Shown here: in pieces, positions 46,435 through 56,011 of the stretch
How positions within the stretch are numbered: position 1 is the first letter of the stretch
Layout of the letters: every line of letters starts with the position of its first letter
NCBI RefSeq assembly: GCF_014132355.1
Contig: NZ_BLZO01000132.1
Coordinates: forward strand, 1 to 64,000
Direction of reading: 5' to 3'
DNA from: Okeania sp. KiyG1
GTDB taxonomy: Bacteria > Cyanobacteriota > Cyanobacteriia > Cyanobacteriales > Microcoleaceae
Length of the DNA: 64,000 nucleotides
The notes under the pieces: generated by a model
Databases searched by the model: none
What the model was told of the DNA's origin: nothing
Seen by the model: the letters and a program-made list of their open reading frames with translations, nothing else
Translations under genes and position numbers: made by a program

Positions 46435-46571
46435 AGCGATCGCTCTTCTACACAACTGGGAACGGTAGGTGTGAATTTCATTGACTTTAGTTTATTGCTG
46501 CTCTATTGTGTTACCCTGCGGGCATTTTATATTATCTGGTAAATTGGTCGTGAATAAATCTAGTCATCAAT

Positions 46572-48200
46572 TTAATTTAAAGTTGGAACTGAAAAATTCT
46601 CTAGTTCAATTAGTGGGATTTTATTTACTTTAGCTTTTGCTTCTTCATTCTCATTTTCCAACTGAATTCTACCTTGCAATTGAGGGATTAAAGCAGACCA
46701 TTGTATTTGACTCAACTCCCCAACCAAAAAAATTTCTGGTCCCTCATCTACTTCTAAATCCTCTTCCATTAACAGGTTCATTACCACACTGGATAAAATT
46801 AAATCAGCATCTTCAGCAGCAATATTGCTGTTATCTATTAATAAAGTCATCTTAGCTTTCTCTGGATGAGTCACGAGGCTTTTAATTACTTCTTGTAATT
46901 CTAATCCTACCCTTTCTTCTGATTGCAACCAATCTGGAAAAATAATTAAATTAATTTCTGTTAGCGAAAAGGGTAATCTCTGGGTAGCAAAGCATTCTGT
47001 AATTTCTCCTTTCGTTTTCTGCTTGCCGCTGACTATTGCCAGAAAACGCAAGGCCGTGGGAACTGGTGAATAATTTTTAATTGCCCACTGTCTCCCCGCA
47101 ATAGATATCCTTTCTAAAATTTCTGGTTCCTCGATAAGGTGCTCGACTGTTGCCTGCATATTATCTAAGTTAATACCGATATAGTGTTTCCAATTTTCCG
47201 GCATCACTGGTAAATTAACACCATACTTATCAAAATCAATATGAAACGTTACACATCCTGCAGCTAAAGACTCCCAAAATCTCCAACTATCCCACCATTC
47301 TGCATAAAATTTTTGACAATTATTATCTGGAGTTAAGCAACCGCCAAAAGCTGCACAGGCAACAGACTTAATTAGTCTTTGATAATACTCAGGATGGTGG
47401 CGTTTACCAGTTTGCTGCCATAGTTGGTAGTTATCATTATCTTTAGGTGCTGTGAAACCTTCGGTAGTGTAGTCTAGTGCAATAATATCTTTAATTAAAG
47501 GGTGAAAACGCTCGTCAGCAATTTTTCTTAAGGGAAAATCTACTTTGTATTCAACACATTTCTCATCTCCTATCTCATCAATTTTTTGTAGTCCTGGAAT
47601 TTTGAGGGAAGTGTTTACACCAGATAATAAGAATAATTTCTCATGTTTAATTCTATAATTAATTAGTAGTTTATTGCTTCGCTCTTCAAATCTGCTAACT
47701 TTTTGAGTAAATTTTAAAATCCGATTAGATATTCCAAAAAACCAGGGGTAGAAATTATTGGGATGTTGATATATATTATTACAACCTGTTCTTAAAACAA
47801 CATCAAAGTTTTTAACTACACCATAATTTAATTGATAAAGTAGGAGACTAGGACCATCTGTATTGTCTAAATAAACGGTGAGATATTTTCTGTGAGGATC
47901 GAATAAGCCATCTGGTAAACTATAATTGTATTTCAACCTTTCACTACTTAAAACTACAACAGAACAATCCCAGTGATTGACAGTAGAATCATAGTTAAAA
48001 AGATATGATTCAGAATCCGATACAGTTTTCCAATAATTTATATTAGCATAAAATGGGATTCCTAATGCTTTCAGTCCATCAGCTATATTAACCATTAAAT
48101 GCTCGTATGCTTGTTCGTGAGATATATAGAAATAAACTGAACCAGAAAAGCTGCACTCACCGTTCAATTTTTTAGTTGCTATAGTGGTTATCATAGTCAA
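46572..48200 (-). CDS. Glycosyltransferase with C-terminal domain shared with the neighbouring giant protein
   Basis: 542 aa. AEWWDSWRFWESLAAGCVTF, LPVMPENWKHYIGINLDN and ISIAGRQWAIKNYSPVPTAL form the donor-site half of a GT-B/exostosin-like enzyme. The N-terminal half (YFYISHEQAYEHLMVNIADG) is less clear. Residues ~413-527 (INLIIFPDWLQSEERVGLEL and SSVVMNLLMEEDLEVD) are nearly identical in protein and DNA to the last domain of the giant protein, to which this gene is joined by a 4-base overlap. Same operon, therefore likely the same glycan. Confidence 0.82.
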   Translation of the reverse strand: MTMITTIATKKLNGECSFSGSVYFYISHEQAYEHLMVNIADGLKALGIPFYANINYWKTVSDSESYLFNYDSTVNHWDCSVVVLSSERLKYNYSLPDGLFDPHRKYLTVYLDNTDGPSLLLYQLNYGVVKNFDVVLRTGCNNIYQHPNNFYPWFFGISNRILKFTQKVSRFEERSNKLLINYRIKHEKLFLLSGVNTSLKIPGLQKIDEIGDEKCVEYKVDFPLRKIADERFHPLIKDIIALDYTTEGFTAPKDNDNYQLWQQTGKRHHPEYYQRLIKSVACAAFGGCLTPDNNCQKFYAEWWDSWRFWESLAAGCVTFHIDFDKYGVNLPVMPENWKHYIGINLDNMQATVEHLIEEPEILERISIAGRQWAIKNYSPVPTALRFLAIVSGKQKTKGEITECFATQRLPFSLTEINLIIFPDWLQSEERVGLELQEVIKSLVTHPEKAKMTLLIDNSNIAAEDADLILSSVVMNLLMEEDLEVDEGPEIFLVGELSQIQWSALIPQLQGRIQLENENEEAKAKVNKIPLIELENFSVPTLN

Positions 48201-51200
48201 TTTTTATCTTTGAATTGTGTTTCTGATAAACTGTTGAAATCATAATTAGATAGGGGAGCTAATTTGAATTTAGCCATTACCTCTACATTCTCATTCTCCA
48301 ACTTAATCCTACCTTGCAATTGAGGGATTAAAGCTAACCATTGTATTTGACTCAACTTTCCAACCAAAATAATTTCTGGTCCATCATCTACTTCTAAATC
48401 CTCTTCCATTAATAGGTTCATTACCACACTGGATAAAATTAAATCAGCATCTTCAGCAGCAATATTACTATTATCTACCAGGAGAGTCATTTTACTTTTA
48501 TCTGGATGACTCACCAGACTTTTGATTACCTCTTGTAATTCTAACCCCACAGTCTCTTCTGAGTGAGACCAATCAGGAAAAATGACTAAATTAATTTCTC
48601 TTAATCTTAAATTTTCTTTCAACTCAGCTTGATATCTATTTTGTAGGAAATCTTCATCACCATCTCTAATTTTCAAAATTTCGTCAAACTTACTTTCCAA
48701 AATATCCACCGACCTTTCAATATCGAAGATCTCAAAAGCACGTTTTACTCCTGTCATAGCAATATTTTTCCATCCCTCCCGGTCTTCTACCAACTTTATT
48801 AAAGCTGCTGCTAAACTTTCAGCATTTCCTGGAGGGAAAGTTAAACCACTGACATTGTTTTTAACTACTTCACTTGCACCCCCTGTACCACTGGTAATTA
48901 GCAACATTCCAGCAGCCATTCCTTCTATCTGAGAAATGCCAAAAGGCTCCTGCCACACAGAAGGAAAAACAAAGACGTTATGAGTTCCATAAAGATTGAG
49001 TAACTGAGGGCGCGATAAGTACCCTAAGAAATCTACCTTATCTTCTATTCCCTGCGATCTAGTAAAACTCTTTAACTGATTTAGGAAATTCTCATCAGGA
49101 GTGTCTCCAGCTATGGAACAGTGAAAATCTATGCCTGCTTTGTGCAGAATACTCATAGCTTCCACTAAAGTTTGAGGCCCTTTGTAAGGTAATACCAAGC
49201 TAGCAAAAGCAATACGAAGTTTTTCAAACTTAGGACTTACAGGCATTCTGAATTTGTTAACAAAAGCTCCTGGATAAATAACACTAATATCTTGAAGAGG
49301 ATATCCATTACTTAGTATATTCTGTTTGACATATTCACTGCAAGCAGATAAGTGATAAATTGGACTTTGTGGTGTATTAGGGATAGGATAGTTTGGTAAG
49401 TTGAAAGCTACATGATGTATTATAGGAATTTTGCTATCCAAAAATGGTTGGAAAACTTTGTAACTCAAGAAGTCTATATTACCAACTAGGCAAACGTCTG
49501 GAGTATATCTACTAATTGTATTTCTAATAATTTGATTGTTATGAACTAAGACTTCCTCAATTTCAGATTCATTTTCTAATGACTTAGGAGGTAGTTTTTC
49601 GTAATTTCCAGTCAGGAGTAAACTTCTGTCTACATATTCTTCATTAGTCTTTATTTCCCCTAAGTAGGGAGCATCTGAGGTTAAAACTTGCACGGTATGA
49701 CCACGACCGCGCAGAATATTGGCAAAATCTGATATATAACGACCATATCCTCCTAACTCCTGGGGTGGATAGATATTATTGATGACTAGAATACGTTTTA
49801 ATTTCGTCTTAGCAGTGGATTTCCTGGCTATGTCAATAGGTGTCTCTGATAATATTTTACCTGTTTTGAGATTTTGGCAGTAACGATACACTTCCAGTGC
49901 TTTCTCATCTAAACCTAACTGGCGATAACAATTTTCCAACAGTAACCACGAGGATAAATCTTGGGAATTAATGCTAACTAAATGTTCTAAAATATCTTTG
50001 CTTTTTTCATATTGATTCAAATGCTGAAGAACTCGACCTAAATATTCTAGTGCTAAAGGATTCTGCCGTTCTAAACTGACAGCTTGCTGCAAGAGTTGCT
50101 CTGCTTGTTCTAAATAGTTCAGCTTAAAGCATAGGATACCGAGATCCAGCAATGCAGTGACATCATTAGGATTATCTTGTAATGCCCATTCAAAAGCTTT
50201 TACTGCCTCCAAAAGCTTCTGTTGTGACAATAGTAAATTTCCCCAGTCTGCCTTTCTTTGCCAGTAATAGACAAGCGGGCGATCGCTATTTTTGACAAAT
50301 CCTGGTCTTTCTAAAAGTTCATCTAATGCTTTTTGCTTTTCCTCTGCTAAATTATTGGTTGCATCAGTAATTATCAGCCACCTAAAATTTACTAACTTTA
50401 GCAAATTATAAGCCCCAACTCTTTCTAGTTCATCCCATGTCAAAGCAAGGAAATCATATTGCTCAGTAAGTTTTGCAGTTGGATAGGAGCGAAAGGTAAT
50501 TTGATCTAAGATTTCGCATTGCATAAACAAATGATTTGTATCCGCAGTTTCCTGGTTATCCAAAATCAGATGTATGTCTAATCTAGGTAAGTCTACAACA
50601 TCGCAGATAATTCGGGAGTCAACTTGAGGCCAAAACAGCCCTTTTAAGCTAGTTTGATGTAGATGTATTTCTTGAATGTACTCGTAAATTGAAATGCGGT
50701 CATTCAGTTCTCTTGAACTATTACTTTTCATCAATACACTGCGTTTTTCATTCTCTATCTGAAATATAGATTCTATTTCTTTCCCACCGATATAATCTAA
50801 AACTCGCTTAATGTTAAGTTCTGGTCGGTGCTTACTCCAAAACGCCTCATAGCCTTTATCTGAAATTTCTCTGCCAGTTTCAGGATGATCTAAAAAGAAT
50901 TCAATTTTATGCTTAAGTTCTAATTCATTTCTAAATGTTAGTAAATGCTCACCATCTTTAAATAATAAGTCTAACCCAGACTGTTTACTTAGCTTGTCTG
51001 TCAGCAATAAGCCACCACTTGCTAACACCTCAAACACTCTTAAGTTTAAATCCCCGTTTAAACTGATGTTTAAGTTAATTAAAGAACTTGCATAAACTTC
51101 GGCTGCTTGTTCTTGAGTACCTCTAAACTGCTGAAGTGGTAAACCAAAATTCCTGATTTGACTCAGAATATATTGACGATAGGGGTGAAATGCTCCCACT

Positions 51201-54200
51201 TGACCTACAAAACTTAGGGCATATTTTACTTGGTTTGCTTGTTTAGGAAAAGGATTAATATTAAAGCCTGGAACCCAGAAAACTTTCTCAAAACCAGCCT
51301 CCTTAAAATAATGTAGATGATGACGCTTATGGTCAGACATTATGAAGTCGAATTTTTCTTCTTTGGCATATTCGATTAAAGTATTTAGTGGAGAATTCAA
51401 ATGCTGCGTATTTCCGCAAATCAGAAGTTTTGGACATTTGAGACTTTGCAAATTAACCGGAAAGTTACGTTTAGTTGAATCAGCCTTCACAATCAGCAGT
51501 TCTGGTTGTTGAGATTGAGGTAGTTGCTGTATTATTTCTCCTATATCATACTTTCCTACAGGTGTATTAATTGTACGATAGTTCTGTCCTTCAAATGTTG
51601 TTTCACAATCAGGTCCACAAAATACTTCTTGAGATGAAATAATAGTTTCTCTGTAGATATTCCTTGGAGCTAAGAAACTGATTAAAACTTTTGTAGAAAC
51701 ATTATTGAGTTTTTCTTTTTCAAGACTTCTTACTTCTGAAACATTATTAGGTGGTTCAATATTTTTCAAGACTTCTATGCTTATTTCCTGTTGTTTATTT
51801 TGACGTTCGTCACTAATATTTGCATAAGTCATCCACCTATAAGTAAACATCTCTCTCTTGATAATTTCAAATTCCTGTTTTTCACTAATTTCTAAAGATT
51901 GATTCTCGATCAAGACATTTTCATTAGTTACAGGAAAATCATATTTGTATAAAGGTGGAAAAACTTCATATTTTTCCAAGATATTTTGCAAATTTTTCGC
52001 TTCAGACTTTCTGGAATTAAAGCATTCTTGCAAAGTCAAATGAGAGCCATTTTTTCGAGGGTAATTGTCATCAAAGATTAGATGTTTAAATCCTTTACTT
52101 CTAGCTTGTAATACTCTTTGATAAGCATTTTGATGATCGTCAAAAAATACTAAAGCATTATCTATATCGTAGCTACTGAAATCTATTTCAGAAAAATCAA
52201 TAGTATAATAACTAGCTTTGTTAGAAGTATATTTTCTGACTTCGGGAGCAGGATCTATACAAATAATCTTAGCTTCTGGTAAAGTTTTCTCAATCAACCA
52301 TGTCGTCAAGCCTAACCATACACCGCTTTCTACAACTAACTTTGGCTTCTCCCTTTGTAAGAAAAACCACAAACTAAATGCACCAACAGACCTAACCCCA
52401 CCTTGATTATCTCTAATAGGTCTTCTGTCGTACAAAACTAAAAATTCTTGTAGTAGCTCTTCTAGCTTTTCTTTTGATGGTAGCCAGTTAGGCCAAGATT
52501 CTGTTACAGTCTCCCGTTTCATTATAATTGGATTTGCTTCAACTTTTGCATCTCGAAATATTGTTTCACTACTCCAAGGGTCAAATGGTATCAATTTTTT
52601 TGATGGCAAATGGGGTCGAAAAAACAATTTCCCCTTTTCATTCAGCATACAAGCTGCAAAAGAAAAGGAACTATTTGAAATCCCCACAATATCACATTGA
52701 CTTAATATATAAAAATCAGGATAAAACTCTGCTTGTGAAAACTCTACACCTAATTGCTTGGAAGTTACTGGATTATATTCTGCAAAATCACCCAGTACTT
52801 TTTCTAATTCATCGCTAGCAATAAATAATACTGGTTCTTCTAATGTTTCCCATAAACCTCTGAGCCATTCTTTATACCATTCACTAGGAGATACAAAAAA
52901 ATGTCTATAACCATAGTCACTACGGCGCAGATGAATACCAATAATAGTTTTTCCTCTTGAGCGTAGTTGATGCATTGCTTGTTGCATTCTGTTTTCTATT
53001 TCTGTCACAGGTTTAAAGAGCGCACGAAAATACTCTTTGTGTGGCGCATAAAATTTGGTATTGTACTGAAAATATCCCCAAAAATCTACATTTTTAAAAG
53101 GTTCACTGGCATGAGGAACCTTTGCTATGGCTAAATCGTTAGTTATTTCTTGAAGGACTGGTAACTGCTTAGATATAGGTGGATCATTATGACCGAAAAG
53201 AGTTTGCCCTATCCACACTGGTGTCTCAACCCGAAAATTGTGTTCCCGAGCATAAATTTTTAAGAAAGCATATTGAAATAATTGATTGGCAAAACGTCCA
53301 TTTTTACCAAGTGTTGACATTGTAATAACTGGCTTTCTAACATAAAAAGCATCTCCCCAGGAAGGATGATAAGGTGTTGTAGTCGCTACTCTTTCAAATC
53401 CCTCTTTTTCAAGAAAATCATCAATTTTTTCAATTAATGCACATCCCTCGTACAACTCTTCATAATTTACTTCTGTATTAATTGCATCAATATGTTGTAG
53501 TAAATTAGTAGCTCCTTCTAAAGCTAAAAGTTCCGCTCCTTGTATATCTAAATTAATAATGTTAAAATCTGAAGGGTTTAATTCTAACTCTTGTAATAAA
53601 GTATCTATTCTTCTAGATTTTACTGTAATTTTGTTAGTTTCTTTGATATTGGGGTAATGTTCCTTAACTTTTTTCAATGGTAAAATAGAGCTGCTTTGAT
53701 CTAAGGAAGTTAAGTTCATAGTTACAGTACCGTCAATATTGCTAACAGCACAGTTAACTACCTTTACATTTGGATATCCTACGACATTTGCTTGCAATCT
53801 TTCAAAAACAACTGGGTTTGCTTCTATGAATAATGTTTTTTCTACTCCCATTGATCGGTATTGAGCCACTTCCTTCCCTTCGTAAGCACCTACATGGATC
53901 GCGCCACGGAGTTTAACTGAATGCTTTTGGCAAAGGTCGTTAATATCCAGCATTTTCGGACTTTCTCCTAAAATATTAGACAGAAAGCGCTCGTTAACAG
54001 CTAAAAAATTACTATATTGATAATTTTCGTATTCTGGAGAAAATATAGGTTTATATTCTAAACCTTTCGATGTAATTTGAAATAAGCTGTAACGTTTTTT
54101 TTGTAGGTACTCAAATACTTCCTTTAAAGTTATTTTTGCATCTAAAAAAGTTCCTCCGTACTCAAATTGGATGTAATCAATATATCCTTTTTTTAACAAA

Positions 54201-54442
54201 TTTTCGCACCCTTTTAATACCTCTAATTCACCACCTTCTACATCAATTTTTAAAAAATTAATTCTACTAATTTCCCAACGATGACAGTAAAGATCAAGAC
54301 TCGTTACTAAAACAGAAAAAGATTGTGGCGGTTTAATATCGTATTGTTTTTCAACTTCAAAACGCCGGAAAAATGTACTCCAAGCTGGTTTTTCCTGATA
54401 GAAATAAAACTCATGTAATTTTTCAGCGCTACCGATTGCCAA
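48197..54442 (-). CDS. Giant multidomain glycosyl/methyltransferase (3' part of a 2,448-codon frame)
   Basis: Domains by residue: 1-160 end of a FkbM methyltransferase; ~163-370 second FkbM domain (AIHVGAYEGKEVAQYRSMG, INLDIQGAELLALEG); ~373-640 alpha-1,2-fucosyltransferase GT11 (GRFANQLFQYAFLK, GIHLRRSDYG); ~660-830 class I methyltransferase/hydroxylase-like (VVESGVWLGLTTWL, LIFDDNYPRKNG); ~915-1215 CgeB-like GT (RVFEVLASGGLLLTDKL); ~1390-1505 TPR; ~1545-1915 GT4 (INNIYPPQELGGYGRYISDF, SVWQEPFGISQIEGMAAGML); ~1945-2060 shared C-terminal domain. TTG 54442 lies inside the first FkbM fold, so it is not a natural start. The frame is open to the TAG at 54695. Probably builds or decorates a surface glycan. 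Confidence 0.85.
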   Translation of the reverse strand: MAIGSAEKLHEFYFYQEKPAWSTFFRRFEVEKQYDIKPPQSFSVLVTSLDLYCHRWEISRINFLKIDVEGGELEVLKGCENLLKKGYIDYIQFEYGGTFLDAKITLKEVFEYLQKKRYSLFQITSKGLEYKPIFSPEYENYQYSNFLAVNERFLSNILGESPKMLDINDLCQKHSVKLRGAIHVGAYEGKEVAQYRSMGVEKTLFIEANPVVFERLQANVVGYPNVKVVNCAVSNIDGTVTMNLTSLDQSSSILPLKKVKEHYPNIKETNKITVKSRRIDTLLQELELNPSDFNIINLDIQGAELLALEGATNLLQHIDAINTEVNYEELYEGCALIEKIDDFLEKEGFERVATTTPYHPSWGDAFYVRKPVITMSTLGKNGRFANQLFQYAFLKIYAREHNFRVETPVWIGQTLFGHNDPPISKQLPVLQEITNDLAIAKVPHASEPFKNVDFWGYFQYNTKFYAPHKEYFRALFKPVTEIENRMQQAMHQLRSRGKTIIGIHLRRSDYGYRHFFVSPSEWYKEWLRGLWETLEEPVLFIASDELEKVLGDFAEYNPVTSKQLGVEFSQAEFYPDFYILSQCDIVGISNSSFSFAACMLNEKGKLFFRPHLPSKKLIPFDPWSSETIFRDAKVEANPIIMKRETVTESWPNWLPSKEKLEELLQEFLVLYDRRPIRDNQGGVRSVGAFSLWFFLQREKPKLVVESGVWLGLTTWLIEKTLPEAKIICIDPAPEVRKYTSNKASYYTIDFSEIDFSSYDIDNALVFFDDHQNAYQRVLQARSKGFKHLIFDDNYPRKNGSHLTLQECFNSRKSEAKNLQNILEKYEVFPPLYKYDFPVTNENVLIENQSLEISEKQEFEIIKREMFTYRWMTYANISDERQNKQQEISIEVLKNIEPPNNVSEVRSLEKEKLNNVSTKVLISFLAPRNIYRETIISSQEVFCGPDCETTFEGQNYRTINTPVGKYDIGEIIQQLPQSQQPELLIVKADSTKRNFPVNLQSLKCPKLLICGNTQHLNSPLNTLIEYAKEEKFDFIMSDHKRHHLHYFKEAGFEKVFWVPGFNINPFPKQANQVKYALSFVGQVGAFHPYRQYILSQIRNFGLPLQQFRGTQEQAAEVYASSLINLNISLNGDLNLRVFEVLASGGLLLTDKLSKQSGLDLLFKDGEHLLTFRNELELKHKIEFFLDHPETGREISDKGYEAFWSKHRPELNIKRVLDYIGGKEIESIFQIENEKRSVLMKSNSSRELNDRISIYEYIQEIHLHQTSLKGLFWPQVDSRIICDVVDLPRLDIHLILDNQETADTNHLFMQCEILDQITFRSYPTAKLTEQYDFLALTWDELERVGAYNLLKLVNFRWLIITDATNNLAEEKQKALDELLERPGFVKNSDRPLVYYWQRKADWGNLLLSQQKLLEAVKAFEWALQDNPNDVTALLDLGILCFKLNYLEQAEQLLQQAVSLERQNPLALEYLGRVLQHLNQYEKSKDILEHLVSINSQDLSSWLLLENCYRQLGLDEKALEVYRYCQNLKTGKILSETPIDIARKSTAKTKLKRILVINNIYPPQELGGYGRYISDFANILRGRGHTVQVLTSDAPYLGEIKTNEEYVDRSLLLTGNYEKLPPKSLENESEIEEVLVHNNQIIRNTISRYTPDVCLVGNIDFLSYKVFQPFLDSKIPIIHHVAFNLPNYPIPNTPQSPIYHLSACSEYVKQNILSNGYPLQDISVIYPGAFVNKFRMPVSPKFEKLRIAFASLVLPYKGPQTLVEAMSILHKAGIDFHCSIAGDTPDENFLNQLKSFTRSQGIEDKVDFLGYLSRPQLLNLYGTHNVFVFPSVWQEPFGISQIEGMAAGMLLITSGTGGASEVVKNNVSGLTFPPGNAESLAAALIKLVEDREGWKNIAMTGVKRAFEIFDIERSVDILESKFDEILKIRDGDEDFLQNRYQAELKENLRLREINLVIFPDWSHSEETVGLELQEVIKSLVSHPDKSKMTLLVDNSNIAAEDADLILSSVVMNLLMEEDLEVDDGPEIILVGKLSQIQWLALIPQLQGRIKLENENVEVMAKFKLAPLSNYDFNSLSETQFKDKN

Positions 54443-54694
54443 GTTATTCGGAAATATGTTACCAGTATCTAACGCATAAGATATATTTTGTACAAGACTT
54501 TGATAAGTTTGAGGAACTGGTTCAAATAAATGTATTTTGATATCTGAATGAGAGCTTAATACAGATTGTGTCCATGAGCCTGTATTAGCACCTACATCAA
54601 AAACAGTTTGTTTTGATTGAATAAATCGATCTATTATTAATTTTTCTCCTGTTACTTTAAAGTTTTTCGCTCTTTTTTGTAATATGTGAATTGT

Positions 54695-55540
54695 CTATTT
54701 TTTTGCTTTCTCTAGCAAATTTTTACTAGCTACATTATTTATTGTTATTGTCTCATTTTTATATTTTGCACATATTTCTAAGATGTTATCTATTTTTAGG
54801 CTTTCAGAAGCAATTCCTCTAATTGCTATAATATTTCCGTATACGGAAACTTCAGGAAAAATTTGACAAGTATCTAAGTTAGAAGATTGTAAGTTTAAGA
54901 TAATTTCTTGGGCTTCTTTTGCCGAATCTATAATAATAAGGGAATCATACCCGCAATCTTTCAAAATTTGAAGGCACTCATACGTTCCAGATGCAAACTT
55001 TTCTGACCAACCTTTTTGACCTCCAGCCTTGCGATCGCCTCCACCATATTCAAACATTACTACATTTGGTAAAAGTGATTTAGACAAGGATATAAACTGT
55101 CTAATAATTCTAGACTCTGCTCCTTCAACATCAATTTTTATACAAGTAACTTTCTTAGTATCAACACTTGATAATACTTGTGAAAGGGTTAGCGATTGCA
55201 CTTCTACAGTTTTTGTCGAGGAACCCCACCAATCAGACTCTAAAGAAGAAAGGTTAAGATTTTCAGACCCCTTAAAAGTTCCTATATGCAAGATTTGATT
55301 ACCACTAACTTCTGAAACACAAGCTTCAATTAGAGTGATGCCATAATGAGAGCATCGTTGTCTAAGAACATCTATTGGGAGTGGTTCCACTGCTACAGTT
55401 TTAAATCCTAGTTTGGCAAAGATTTCACAGTAAAAAGCAAATGTACCTACACCAATATCAATGCAAATACCTTCTCGTTGTTCGTCTATAGTCGGTAATA
55501 TTTGAGACAATAAAGCCTGACAGCAATCTTCTACCTGCAT
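54695..55540 (-). CDS. FkbM family methyltransferase, ends at an in-frame TAG before the giant protein
   Basis: 281 aa. ICIDIGVGTFAFYCEIFAKL and TVAVEPLPIDVLRQRC are the SAM site, IKIDVEGAESRIIRQF is the FkbM core motif, FEYGGGDRKAGGQKG follows. The frame is the same as that of the next protein, separated by the single TAG (54695-54697); downstream codons TIHILQKRAKNFKVTGEKLI belong to the next FkbM domain and contain no ATG, GTG, TTG or CTG up to 54442. So either one 2,448-codon gene has gained a stop, or the second gene lost its start. Confidence 0.87.
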   Translation of the reverse strand: MQVEDCCQALLSQILPTIDEQREGICIDIGVGTFAFYCEIFAKLGFKTVAVEPLPIDVLRQRCSHYGITLIEACVSEVSGNQILHIGTFKGSENLNLSSLESDWWGSSTKTVEVQSLTLSQVLSSVDTKKVTCIKIDVEGAESRIIRQFISLSKSLLPNVVMFEYGGGDRKAGGQKGWSEKFASGTYECLQILKDCGYDSLIIIDSAKEAQEIILNLQSSNLDTCQIFPEVSVYGNIIAIRGIASESLKIDNILEICAKYKNETITINNVASKNLLEKAKK

Positions 55541-55597
55541 TTTTGATTCCTTTTTAGTATTTTTAGTATTTTTTATACATGAGCATAAGGAGGTAAA

Positions 55598-55990
55598 TTA
55601 GCGATCACCTCCATCTTTCCCTATAACTTCCAACCTCACCTGTTCCAATGCAACTTTATAATCCTCTCTCTCTGGATACAACCCCACCAACTTTTCCAAA
55701 GGCTCGATCGCCCCTTCTTTATCCCCTATCTCCAACCGCACTTTAACCAAACCTTCCAAAGCATTCACATTTTCAGGCTCCCGCTCCAATACTTTCTCAT
55801 ATCCTTTTGCCAGTTTCTGCAACCTCTCCTCTACCGACACAACTTCCACCGTCTCTACTTGTTGAGACTCTTGAAAAGCAGTTTTAAACATATTCGCCAT
55901 CCCAAACAAGGCCGTACCACCAAAAGATACAATCCCAACTAGGGACATTATCTTTTTCAATCTCTTACTTCGTTGCTGCCGAGCTTCCAT
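55598..55990 (-). CDS. Small membrane-anchored TPR protein
   Basis: 130 aa. A membrane helix (IMSLVGIVSFGGTALFGMANMF) after a basic N-terminus, a short linker, and two TPR motifs (LAKGYEKVLEREPENVNALE, LVKVRLEIGDKEGAIEPLEK). The TPRs would face periplasm or cytosol depending on orientation. Common cyanobacterial type; partner unknown. The upstream start lies 22 bases from the 3' end of the iscB pseudogene. Confidence 0.85.
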   Translation of the reverse strand: MEARQQRSKRLKKIMSLVGIVSFGGTALFGMANMFKTAFQESQQVETVEVVSVEERLQKLAKGYEKVLEREPENVNALEGLVKVRLEIGDKEGAIEPLEKLVGLYPEREDYKVALEQVRLEVIGKDGGDR

Positions 55991-56011
55991 ATTCCGTTTC
56001 TCTGTTAAGTT

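Noticed and set aside
54440-54442. TTG at 54442 as the true start of the giant protein
   Set aside because: It falls inside the FkbM fold, after the SAM-binding DVGANTGSW motif, so it would produce a broken domain.
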